Shown: in pieces, positions 53,218 to 62,560 of the stretch | Numbering within the stretch: position 1 is the stretch's first letter | How the letters are laid out: each line of letters opens with the position of its first letter | Assembly: GCA_900446925.1 (NCBI GenBank) | Contig: UAVY01000002.1 | Location: forward strand, 248,001-312,000 | Source: Citrobacter koseri | GTDB taxonomy: Bacteria > Pseudomonadota > Gammaproteobacteria > Enterobacterales > Enterobacteriaceae | Length of the DNA stretch: 64,000 nucleotides | Reading direction: 5' to 3' | Notes under the pieces: generated by a model | The model's input: the letters and a program-made list of their open reading frames with translations, nothing else | Told to the model about the DNA's origin: nothing | The model's database searches: none | Program-made: the position numbers and the translations under genes

Positions 53218-54427
53218 ATGGCTCTGACAGATATCAAAGTGCGTTCTGCAAAACCGCAAGAAAAGGAATACACCCTTGTCGATGGGGATGGCATGTTTTT
53301 GTTGATTCACCCCAACGGCTCAAAATACTGGCGGTTCCGCTTTCGCTTCGGCGGTAAGCAGCACCTGATGGCGTTTGGTGTTTATCCCAAACATCTTTGG
53401 CTGATGCTCGTCAAAAGAGAGAAGAGGCCAGAAAGCTAGTTGCTGCTGGAATCGATCCTCGCGAGCACAAGCGTGCGTTAAAAGAGGAGCAGGCAAAAGA
53501 GACCATTACCTTTGAGTCTGTTGCCAGAGAGTGGCATGCAACTAACAAGAAATGGTCAGAGGAACACAGTCGACGGGTGCTGAAGAGTTTGGAAGATAAT
53601 TTGTTCCCAGCAATTGGATGCGGAGTATTGATACTTTTAGCACGCGCGATCTCCTTGTTCCTATCAAAGTCGTTGAGGCTACAGGGCGTCTTGAAGTGGC
53701 TTCGCGTCTTCAGCAGCGCACTAATGCGATTATGCGTTATGCCGTGCAAAGCGGTTTGATCAATTACAATCCTGCTCAGGAGATGGCTGGGGCAGTTGCT
53801 TCAAGTAATCGTGTCCATCGTCCAGCGCTTGAGCTGAAACGCCTACCTGAACTACTCTATCGAATTGATTGTTACACTGGGCGTCCTCTGACTCGGTTGG
53901 CCGTTGAGCTCACCTTGTTAATCTTCATTCGTTCCAGTGAATTACGCTTTGCGCGTTGGTCTGAAATCGATTTTGAAACGGCAATGTGGACTATACCGGC
54001 TGAACGAGAAGCTATCGAAGGGGTAAAGCATTCTCAACGTGGCTCGAAAATGCGTACACCCCACTTGGTACCGCTATCTAGCCAGGCGTTAGCAATCCTC
54101 AAAGAGGTTAACAAGATTAGTGGCGATCGTGATTTTGTTTTCGTTGGCGATCATAACCCTCGTAAACCGATGAGTGAAAACACAGTGAACAAGGCGCTGC
54201 GAGTTATGGGGTATGACACTAAGGTGGAGGTTTGTGGGCATGGCTTCAGGACTATGGCATGTAGCTCGTTGATTGAATCTGGATTGTGGTCGAGGGATGC
54301 GGTAGAGCGTCAAATGAGTCATATGGAGCGAAATTCTGTGAGAGCAGCTTACATTCATAAGGCTGAGCACTTGGATGAGAGAAGGTTGATGTTACAGTGG
54401 TGGGGCGGATTATCTAGATATGAATAG
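53218..54427 (+). CDS. int: P4-type tyrosine integrase (two frameshifts)
   Basis: About 402 residues, preceded by AAGGAG and starting MALTDIKVRSAKPQEKEYTL (arm-binding domain DUF4102). Core-binding part FESVAREWHATNKKWSEEH; catalytic domain with Arg in FIRSSELRFARWSEID, His-x-x-Arg in CGHGFRTMACSSL and the Tyr in RAAYIHKAEHLDERR. Breaks near 53392 and 53621. It sits 199 bases from leuX, the usual place for the island integrase. It would excise or insert the island at the leuX 3' end. Whether it is active is uncertain because of the breaks. Confidence 0.92.
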
Positions 54428-54762
54428 AAATGAAAGGGGTTAGCCCTTTCGATTTTTGGGAAACTGAAGCGGAAAACCAGTACAAATATCATATAATGAA
54501 CTAGGCCTAACATCTTGTATACCTCTTTTGATAGTCGCTACCTTTTAAATTTTGGTATGGACTAATTTCATATTAAAACATCAAGTAGGCATCAGCGAAG
54601 TTGGATTTAATTCAAAAGATTGATGTGTGAGCTTTCTGTTATGTTCATGATAGTGTAGGATAAAATTTTATCCTATAAGATATGCAAAGAGTATCTTGTC
54701 ATTTGTAAGCTGGTAGCAGCGTAAAGCTATTTGATGCAAGTTTACGGCTTTGAGGGACAATA
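54428..54762. other. Intergenic region between integrase and DGQHR gene
   Basis: 335 AT-rich bases. The only strong structure is the 20-base palindrome at 54656-54675. The sequence CTTTGAGGGACAATA supplies the ribosome site of the next gene. No coding frame of note. Confidence 0.7.
54656..54675. promoter_or_regulatory. Perfect 20-base palindrome upstream of the DGQHR-HNH operon
   Basis: TAGGATAAAATTTTATCCTA reads the same on both strands. It lies 87 bases before the DGQHR start, in the likely promoter area, and is not followed by a T tract that would mark it as a terminator. An operator for a dimeric regulator is the most likely reading. Confidence 0.6.
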
Positions 54763-56461
54763 ATGAAGACATTAGACTTTGAATACGATGCAGTGATTTT
54801 GCATCAAACGGAGACCAGCAAACCAATAGTGTTATTTGGAGCCCCGGCTATGGATATCGAAATTTGGGCTGGTGTTCCGCAAAAGAAAACTTTCCAACCA
54901 GATGGAGCCGAGAGCTCAGGCTTTCAGCGGGTTGAAAATAGAGCTAGATTAGAACAAATCAGGCGTTTTTATCTGGAATGAAAATAACGTAATACAGAAT
55001 AGCTTAATATGTGCATTACGGGGAGTAGAAGGCGGAAAAGTAGAATTTAAGGCCGAATATGGTTCAATTTTAGGTAAGCTAAAGATTAGTTTTCCTGATC
55101 TTTATACTGCAGATTATTTATTCTTATTTACTTTGCTTCGAAAATCTTTGGAAAACAGGCTGGGTAAGTATAATCAACCTATAGATTATGCTTTATTTGA
55201 GAAGTTGAAAGGACAGCTTTCACGGCAAATAGACAGCGACATTATTGTTGCGGATTCATGTGATGAAGTGGAAGCTGAAGTCGAAACTGAAGCAGAAGCT
55301 GAAGCAGTTATTCTAGAGGAAACACATTTACATGAATTTCTACGCGATGTAGTAATAAGACATGAAATTCTTAAAGATATAGACCCTATGCTCTTATCAG
55401 GGATGGATGACTTCTTAGGATTTGATCGTGATGCTTTACTCTCATTTCTTTTACCTGTAACTCTGGTAGATGGACAGCATCGGTTGAAAGGAGCCATTCT
55501 CGCTGCAAAACATCATATCCAGAGTGATGAATATATCAGTATGGTTGCTGATAGAGTTATGTCTGGAGAAGATCCAAAAGAGGTCGAAAAAGATGTTCTC
55601 AGAATAATTTCAAGGAAGTTGCCAGTATCACTATTGATGGATGATGATCCCAAAGAACAAGTGTTTCAGTTTGTGGTGATAAATCAAAAAGCTACTCCTA
55701 TTGGAAAATCATTACTTGGTACAATAATATCTACTTCTTTAACTGATGAAGAGATGGGGTCGGTTAACAATAGGCTAAGAGATTCAGGTATTTTACTTGA
55801 AGAAGCGAGAGCAATAACCTGGGCTGCTCGTAACCCTGATAGTCCATTTTGTGGACTTGTTGAAAGAGGTATGCCGTCTGACAAGAAAGATCTTCTGCAA
55901 TGGAATGTAATGGGGTCCCTTATTCAGATCTTTAGAAATCTAAATGGCGGCAGTTTATTTCACGCAAAAGTTGATTATGCTAAAAGCTGGAGAGAGAAAT
56001 TCCTAGTAAATTCTAGCTTAGTTGAGTCTGATAATTTTGAAGATGCGTATGAAAAATGGCGTGCTTTAGATGGAGTTTGGAAAAAATTCTTTGTTATATT
56101 TTGGACAAGAGTTCGTGATATATTCGGTGAGACAACAGATGATTCACGATATAATTATTGGGGGAACACTCGCCGTTCCAATTTATTTAACAAGATATCT
56201 TTAACAATTCTTGCTGCTGATTTTTTTAGATATCTTTGTATTGCAAGAATTACTTTAGAGAATGAAGAACAGATAAATAATGTCATTGATGAATGGTTAG
56301 AGGGGGTTAACCCAAAATACTTTGATCGTGATTGGGAACTCACTGGAGTAAAAAAAGACTCAACTGGCATTAGAGCTAAATGGTCTGAGTTATGGACAGA
56401 ATATAGAGACAGTCCAGAACAATTGCCACAGGTTCGGCTTTATAGGCAAGCGAAGAAATAA
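54763..56461 (+). CDS. DGQHR-motif protein, DndB-like (one frameshift)
   Basis: About 565 residues when repaired. An extra T in T5 at 54966-54970 separates residues 1-69 from the rest; repaired it reads LEQIRRFIWNENNVIQN. SGFQR lies at 53-56 and VTLVDGQHRLKGAI near 236; this spaced pair is typical of DGQHR/DndB-type proteins. DGQHR resembles the DGQQR of the DUF262 domain in SspE and GmrSD restriction enzymes. An acidic Glu/Ala-rich insert (about 167-186) precedes it. Its stop is one base before the HNH start, so both are made together. It is a different protein from the DndB at 61352. Confidence 0.85.
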
Positions 56462-56462
56462 T

Positions 56463-57398
56463 ATGGCATTGAGTACTATTAAGCAAATTCAGAGTAGTGT
56501 TCTTAATCCTGAGGGGGCTTGGGATTGGGATATGCAAAAAGAAATAGCAAACATTAAACCCCCGGACTTACTTATGGGGGTTAGACGAGATATGATGCAT
56601 GGTGAAATAATCCGGGAGTGGTCAAAATGGATTATTGAGCAGTTTATTGATGAAAGAAACATAAAAGATGATATCAGCTTTCCAGTAATACTAAGTGATA
56701 TAAATCAAACGATTAGTGAGCTGGTTGGAAAACAAATATCAAGTAGTGATAAAAAGGAAATTGTGATAGCCATAAGTAGAGTGGTCTTTAATCGAGTTGA
56801 GCAACTGAATCGATTAAGGGCAAAAAGGGCAAGCATAACACAACAAGTAAAATATGATTTATTAAGCATTTATGGCCCCAGGCCAAGATGCTGGTTAACA
56901 GGTTATCAGTTTTCTGATGAGGCAATACACAATTTCACAGCCAAAAAAGGGGAGATGAGAGATATAAAACTACCTGTATTTATAGATAAATATAAACCTA
57001 TGGGATTAATAGCACGTGATTTAACTATAGAGGTCGATCATCTGTATCCATTTTCCATGGGCGGAGGTGATGATATTCAAAACTATAGGTTAATTTGTGG
57101 ATGGGCTAATAAAGTAAAAAGCAATCATATTAGTGGATTTAGTACTGGAACTAGAGCAGATATATCAACCCAGTTATTTCCAAAAAGATATTATTACTGG
57201 GTTGTTAGATTAATTGGGATGCGAAGAAAATGTGAGGTAGATGGCTGTTTAAATAACATCAACAATTCTGAGCTCACAGTCAGGTCTTCGCTGGGTGACT
57301 CAAAATTACTTACCCCCATGAGTATGCAAGTTGTTTGTCAACATCATGCTTCCTCATTAGTCGGGAGATATGTAAAAAGGTCGTTATATGAAAACTAA
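56463..57398 (+). CDS. HNH endonuclease
   Basis: 311 residues. A helical N-terminal half (1-130) of no known family to me, then an HNH nuclease: RCWLTGYQF (Cys143), IEVDHLYPFSMGGGDDIQNYRLICGWANKVKSNH with the metal-binding Asp-His at 192-193, Asn207 and His222. A C-terminal zinc knuckle uses Cys257, Cys262, Cys292 and His294/295. The first ATG follows the DGQHR stop by one base. Its TAA overlaps the TAG of the convergent dndE by two bases. It probably cuts DNA under control of its partner, perhaps according to phosphorothioate status. Confidence 0.88.
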   Translation: MALSTIKQIQSSVLNPEGAWDWDMQKEIANIKPPDLLMGVRRDMMHGEIIREWSKWIIEQFIDERNIKDDISFPVILSDINQTISELVGKQISSSDKKEIVIAISRVVFNRVEQLNRLRAKRASITQQVKYDLLSIYGPRPRCWLTGYQFSDEAIHNFTAKKGEMRDIKLPVFIDKYKPMGLIARDLTIEVDHLYPFSMGGGDDIQNYRLICGWANKVKSNHISGFSTGTRADISTQLFPKRYYYWVVRLIGMRRKCEVDGCLNNINNSELTVRSSLGDSKLLTPMSMQVVCQHHASSLVGRYVKRSLYEN

Positions 57399-57736
57399 AT
57401 TATTAAATTGTTCTCTTTCAAAAGATACGATAAACCTCGAGAAATATGGCACTTTAAAAAGGATAAAAAACTATTTTCGATATTTTGTTTTTTAAACGCC
57501 ATTATGCATATGGCATTATATATTTCATAATACTCACCACCAAAGGTTCTCCATGTCATTTCAACATTACTATCCGAAGGAATATTTTCCTTCGGTGGTA
57601 TGGTCGGATCTGCTAAAGATGTACAGAGTGCCCAGCGGCATAACACGTTCCAGTTATCAATGCCGGTTTTACGCTTAAGGGTAATTAGCTGCTGTTTCTG
57701 TTTTTCAGATAGACGAATCACATCGATAGGTTGCAT
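57395..57736 (-). CDS. dndE: DNA sulfur modification protein DndE
   Basis: 113 residues. Conserved pattern RLSEKQKQQLITLKRKTGI, WNVLCRWALCTSLADP and MTWRTFGGEYYEIY. DndE is a small helical tetramer that binds nicked DNA with its basic surface and is needed for phosphorothioation. Starts two bases after the dndD stop. Last of the dndBCDE operon. Usual length is 110-130 residues. Intact. Confidence 0.95.
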   Translation of the reverse strand: MQPIDVIRLSEKQKQQLITLKRKTGIDNWNVLCRWALCTSLADPTIPPKENIPSDSNVEMTWRTFGGEYYEIYNAICIMAFKKQNIENSFLSFLKCHISRGLSYLLKENNLII

Positions 57737-57738
57737 AA

Positions 57739-59699
57739 TTAGAAGTATCCTTCTTTGAAACTTGATGATTTATCTTGTTCGCTATAGCTAATATGATACT
57801 CATGGCTTATATAAGGTTTAACTTCTTGATAATAGTCATTTATAATCTCCTCATCTGTTGATAACAGAATTACTTGAGGTCCAGCTTTTGGAAAATAGTT
57901 TTTAACTAAATTGCTACGATGTTTACCATCTAATCTGCTTAACGGGGTATCAATTACCGTTGGTAATTCTTTACCAGAAGCTTCTGCCAATCCCCAATAA
58001 TATTGCAATGGATAATAGCTGACGTTCACCGGCAGAGAGCTTTGATGGTTCGATAGTTCTTCCCATCGAATCATACAGTGTGATATTGAAGCTTACAGGA
58101 CAAATCTGCAATTCACTTATGAGTTGTGATTTACGACCTAATGCATTAAATTTGTGTCTCACTAAATTCTGTAAGCATTTGATATTTTCACTTATCAACA
58201 ACTCACCAAATTGCTGCAATGTTGTCTTCATTTTTTCAATATGATTGCTTACTTGAATCGCTCGTTTCTGTTCAAAAGTATCTTTATTTTGTTGTGCCAA
58301 TAAATTTGTATAGCGTTGAGATAAAATATCTTTTCTTGAAACTGCTTGCTCAAGTAATTTGTTTTTATTTTCTAGTTGTAACACTAAATTTTTAAGGGAT
58401 AATTCTTGCTTGGCTAACTCAGCGATTAAATGATGAACTGATTCGTAATCCGGTACGGTATCAAGCTGTCTTTGTAAAACAGCTTGCTGTTCAAGTAATT
58501 TTTTTGCTTCTTTTTGCAAGGAATCACGATGATTTTCTTCTCGAGTAATACGTTCTTCTAACCCATTAAATATACTAATGTCACTATTTAAATAACACTT
58601 TACGCTAGCGGTTTCACGTCGCGCTTGTGTTTCCTCAGCGATTATTTTATTTACATGAGTAATGGTTTTTTTAGAGGAGTTACATGCGATTAATGCATGT
58701 ATAATTTTCTCATTGTAAATACCAATACTTTTTTCTAGTATCCTAGCTTGTGTGGCGAGCGCTTCTAAATTTATTTGTTTTTTTGTTTCCTGGATTAAAT
58801 CCTTTACTAATCCGAGCGGGCCAACACCTGCTGATAATTTAACCTGCTCGAGGTTATTTATATTTAACTTTGCTTCAATAGCACCAAGATCAAACTTAAT
58901 TTGATCACGATTCTCAATCAGGTGAGCCCCCGCATTACGTGCTGACTGTCTCGCTCTATTAATAGCAATATTTGTGCTGCTTATATTAAGTTCAATTTCG
59001 GCTATATGTTTTTTTAATTGTGATATTTCTTTATCCGCTTTCTCTATTTCGGACTCACAGATCTGTACTTTTTCAATAACATGCTCATCAATATTTGAAA
59101 CGCGCTTTTTTTTATGTACCTGCATGAGGTCAATCTGTAGTTGAGAAAGTAAGTCAAGCCCTAATAAACTCTCGATGCCTGTTCTGACAAGTTCAGACGA
59201 GCGTTGTGGATGTGCAAGATTTTCAATCTTCTCGCCATCAAAAAAGAATAAATCAGATAAAGTAATTGGGGATGAATTCGTTAACGAATTCATCCCAATT
59301 CTGGGTTAGATGTTCATCATGTTTATCATCAACATATACTTTGATTTTATCTCTTGTTTCTGAACCAGTTATTTTCCAAGTACGTTCAATTTCGTAGCGA
59401 TTTGTTCGGTTTTCTGTCCGATGCGTAAATGTTAAGCTTAATTGTACCTCTTCATCTGGACGTGCGAAACGATTCTTACAACTTTGCAAGAATGAGCCAT
59501 AAGCAGTCCCTGCCCGGTTAGAGCAACGAGCATGTTTTCCATATAAAACTAGCTGTATAGCATCGAGAAATGTAGTCTTTCCTCCACCATTTAATGCCCC
59601 CATTAGAATAATGGGCTTGTCCTGTTCTACATTAAGATTAATTGAATGCTCACCTTGATAAATACCAAAATTTTTAATATATAATTTATTAAATATCAT
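57739..59699 (-). CDS. dndD: DNA sulfur modification ATPase DndD (two frameshifts)
   Basis: About 652 residues from MIFNKLYIKNFGIYQGEHSI. SMC/RecF-like ATPase: Walker A in MGALNGGGKTTFLDAIQ; FFFDGEKIENLAH; long coiled coil from about residue 200 to 500 with a CVLP-less hinge; signature LSAGERQLLSIA; Walker B in LPTVIDTPLSRLDGKHR. Breaks: extra G in GGGG at 59268-59271 (repaired EFIPITLSDLFFFDGE) and extra A near 57996 (repaired LLWGLAEASGKELP). Overlaps the end of dndC by 11 bases. Supplies ATP-driven DNA handling for sulfur insertion. Confidence 0.95.
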
Positions 59700-61355
59700 C
59701 ACTGATAACCTCTGTTTCAATCAGCAGAGAACTATAACCTTTTTCTTTAAGAGAACGAGATATAATAGAAATCTGCTCATTGATGAATTCTTTTTCTTTA
59801 GTAGACAAATTAGGTGAATTGTCATGTTTTATTTGAAGCTCTAATCTTTTTCGCTCAAGGGCAAAAACTTTAGCTTCATCCATTGAAGAAAATGCACCTT
59901 TTTCAAGACTTTCAGTTAACTCAGAAGCTAGATTAGCTCGTCTTAATTGGCTTTTGTGTTTGTTGGCAATGGCCATGGCGGCTCGTATTTGTTGATACAT
60001 CAAACCTTCATCGTCATCATTTGTTTTGCAGAAGGTTTTGAGTTTATCTAATACTGTTTTATTCAAAATTGGATGGTGGGCACGACGTACTCCTGGATAA
60101 GGTTTACCCATTAATTTTTCATAAATAAGTGGAAGAGAATCCTCTACCTCCAGTTTTTCCTCCAGCCAAATACGTCGTATTTCTTCTAATTCTTCTAAGG
60201 GTAATAACTCCAGATCTTGGACTTCTGTTGGTCCCATCTTTTGTACTGCTATTTGTGCTTGTAATACTTTTTCTAAAAGTGACTCTCGAAAACTTTGTAT
60301 ATACGGCCCGGGAACAATATCCGCTCCATGTTTTGTGACATGAACTGTTAACGTACCATTCATTCGACGAAAGTCTCGTCGAGATTTGTCGCGGCGTAGT
60401 TTATCAAGTTTCTTCCCGTGATCGCTATCGTTAATATCAATTTCATTACGAAGCGCTAACAGCGGGTACATCCATTCCTTTTCCTCATCATTAGCAATCA
60501 TCGCGGACATCGATTTATCTTCTGAAACCATTGTGCAAACATAACAGCCAAAACGGCTATCACCGCAACTTTGAGTACTTTTATCTACTACCAGTGGGCA
60601 TTCTCCACCCTCCGTAGCTCCTTGATACATCCCCATTAAATCTTGATTAGGGAAATTCCAAGGGTTGGAAACCGAGTTTAGGTATATCCATACATCATCG
60701 TTGGTCCAGTCAGCAATAGGAGGATAAACCCCAAACTCTATCGAGGGTGCCATTCGCTGTTAGACCATCTTCTCTACGAGTATTGGTTTCAGTATTCTCA
60801 TAATGTTCCATAGTGGCAGCACGAGTTGTACTTTCCGCTTTTCTTGTTCCGAGTACTAAAATAGCTTCACCTCGTTTATCAACTAAATTGTTAATGAACG
60901 TGTTGGAAGGAGCGATTTTAAGTCGATCGGTACACCACCGGAATTTATATCGGGGAGCTGGATAACCTTTGCCAATAAGATTCACCCAAAATCGATCCTT
61001 TACAGCAGGTGTAAGGCGATGTGGATGAATAGGAATGCCTTGTTCATTTTTTGCTTCAAGCATTCGCTCTAATGATTTCTCTACCCACATAGCAACAATA
61101 GGGTTTTCAACAAGGGTATCAGTGCTTATTACGTGTACATCTTTATGGCACTTATTTTCTTTTTTAAGGTCCAAGAGAGCATACCATACTAATTGTAAAA
61201 CAGCTGTTGAGTCTTTACCTCCGCTATATCCAATAACCCCATGGCACTTGATCTGATAAATATAAATTTTTAATGTGAGAAATAGTATCAGCGATTGTTT
61301 TTGTCAATCCGTGCTGTTCAAATACGGAATATGAATTATTTACTGACATATTCAT
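59689..61355 (-). CDS. dndC: DNA sulfur modification protein DndC (two frameshifts)
   Basis: About 554 residues from ATG 61355 (MNMSVNNSYSVFEQHGLTKT), which overlaps the dndB TGA as ATGA. PAPS-reductase-like ATP-pyrophosphatase: PP-loop VIGYSGGKDSTAVLQ, then FRWCTDRLKI and the 4Fe-4S cysteines CGDSRFGCYVC. It adenylates the DNA backbone phosphate for sulfur transfer. Breaks are extra bases in CCCC at 61237-61240 (repaired DQVPWVIGYSGG) and at 60729-60732 (repaired DRVWVYPPIADW). Followed by dndD. Confidence 0.95.
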
Positions 61356-62461
61356 TTTTTGGTTCCTAAAAATTTATCTTCCGCTTTTTGTTGTTCTGAA
61401 TTTAAAGGAAGTTGAAGATGTTGTTTTAACGCATTCAATGTCAGTAATGCAGAATAAACGCTATGATCCATTCGACCTTTATTAAAGCAACGCTCTACCC
61501 ATACTTTGTTAGTTCGTGCCCAATTAAGTCCTTGAAGGCTTTTGAGCATTTGTTTCCAATCGGCGTGTTCTGCAAGTATCTCTTTACCAAACATAGCAAA
61601 GCTTTTGAGCAAAATAGCGCTGAACAGAACGTAGTTTGCTCTGTCTGCTGGTTTTATCTGATGATTCTTGGCTTGTTGCCATAATGGTAAATTTTTCGCC
61701 AGCTCATCCCAATATTCTACGGCCTTTTCAGCTTGTTTCTGCCAACTCTCCTCCGTAATATTTGGACATAATTCCATGCATGCAGCATGTACTGAGCTAT
61801 GCATAAAGAATTTGGCTGATCGTTTGCTGATACGGCTGGAAAACTCAACCACACCATTGAAAAAATCACTGTATTCAACTACATGATTAGTTAGATTTTC
61901 TTCAGGCGAGGAGCCGTACAGGACGGCAATAGATCTATTAGCAGGAATAGGATATAAGTTTAAATCACGAAAGATTTTTTGTCGTTGTTTGAGATTTTTG
62001 TCCACAAAAAAAACAACTGATATAGTCTCATCGCCCAGAGCTGGGTCTTCTTCTAAAGCTTGTTGTATAGCCGCACTACGGTGCTGACCATCAGTCAAGT
62101 AAAACTCGGCATCTTCATCAACAACCAGATTGCCTATTTTGCTACCATGCCCTTCCTGCGCTATGGGCTCAAAAAATGTTTTACCTTCGATACATGCAGT
62201 GATGGCCGAGAATGTATAATCGTGTCGATTGCTATGAATATATCGAGCAATTTGCGGAATCCGGCTATGATTTAGAACTCGTTGGGCCTTGTCGGTCTCT
62301 GCAAGCATCGATTCATCAAGCGTGAAGATTTTTTTTAGCCTTTTGAGAGGACACATCACGATATAGTATTCGTGCCCAGCTTGAATTCCCCGGATGGCGG
62401 GAAAACTGATTCCAGATACGATATTGCTCACTACTGATAGTCCTCGCCTAATCTTACTCAT
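61352..62461 (-). CDS. dndB: DNA sulfur modification/regulator protein DndB
   Basis: 369 residues from MSKIRRGLSVVSN (62461). The alternative ATG at 62512 has a better ribosome site (AAGGA) but would place the operator palindromes inside the gene. Family marks are ISFPAIRGIQAGHEYYIVMCPLKRL near 19-41, RIPQIARYIHSNRHDY and FYLTDGQHRSAAIQQAL. DndB is not needed for the sulfur chemistry; it restrains modification and, in Salmonella, has been reported to repress dnd transcription. First gene of dndBCDE. Intact. Confidence 0.93.
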   Translation of the reverse strand: MSKIRRGLSVVSNIVSGISFPAIRGIQAGHEYYIVMCPLKRLKKIFTLDESMLAETDKAQRVLNHSRIPQIARYIHSNRHDYTFSAITACIEGKTFFEPIAQEGHGSKIGNLVVDEDAEFYLTDGQHRSAAIQQALEEDPALGDETISVVFFVDKNLKQRQKIFRDLNLYPIPANRSIAVLYGSSPEENLTNHVVEYSDFFNGVVEFSSRISKRSAKFFMHSSVHAACMELCPNITEESWQKQAEKAVEYWDELAKNLPLWQQAKNHQIKPADRANYVLFSAILLKSFAMFGKEILAEHADWKQMLKSLQGLNWARTNKVWVERCFNKGRMDHSVYSALLTLNALKQHLQLPLNSEQQKAEDKFLGTKK

Positions 62462-62465
62462 AGGG

Positions 62466-62501
62466 TGTTCGAACGAAAAAAATGATTTGTTCGTACGAAC
62501 A
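62466..62501. promoter_or_regulatory. Paired palindromes between dndB and dndA
   Basis: GTTCGAAC (62467-62474) and TGTTCGTACGAACA (62488-62501, perfect 14-base palindrome) share the TGTTCG/CGAAC wording, with centres 24 bases apart, just ahead of the preferred dndB start and 60 bases before dndA. They are good candidates for DndB binding and joint control of both divergent genes. Confidence 0.65.
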
Positions 62502-62560
62502 TGTAGTAGCATAGTAGCAAAATCCTTGGGTGATGTCTGCAGATTTTTAGGAACAAGCAA

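Noticed and set aside
54763..54981. A separate 72-residue protein before the DGQHR gene
   Set aside because: Its frame joins the DGQHR frame when one T of a T5 run is removed, and it contains the GFQR motif expected at the start of such proteins.
57739..61355. Programmed frameshifting or phase variation in dndC and dndD
   Set aside because: The same kind of short-run fault occurs across unrelated and essential genes, and the runs are only three to four bases, too short for typical phase-variable tracts.
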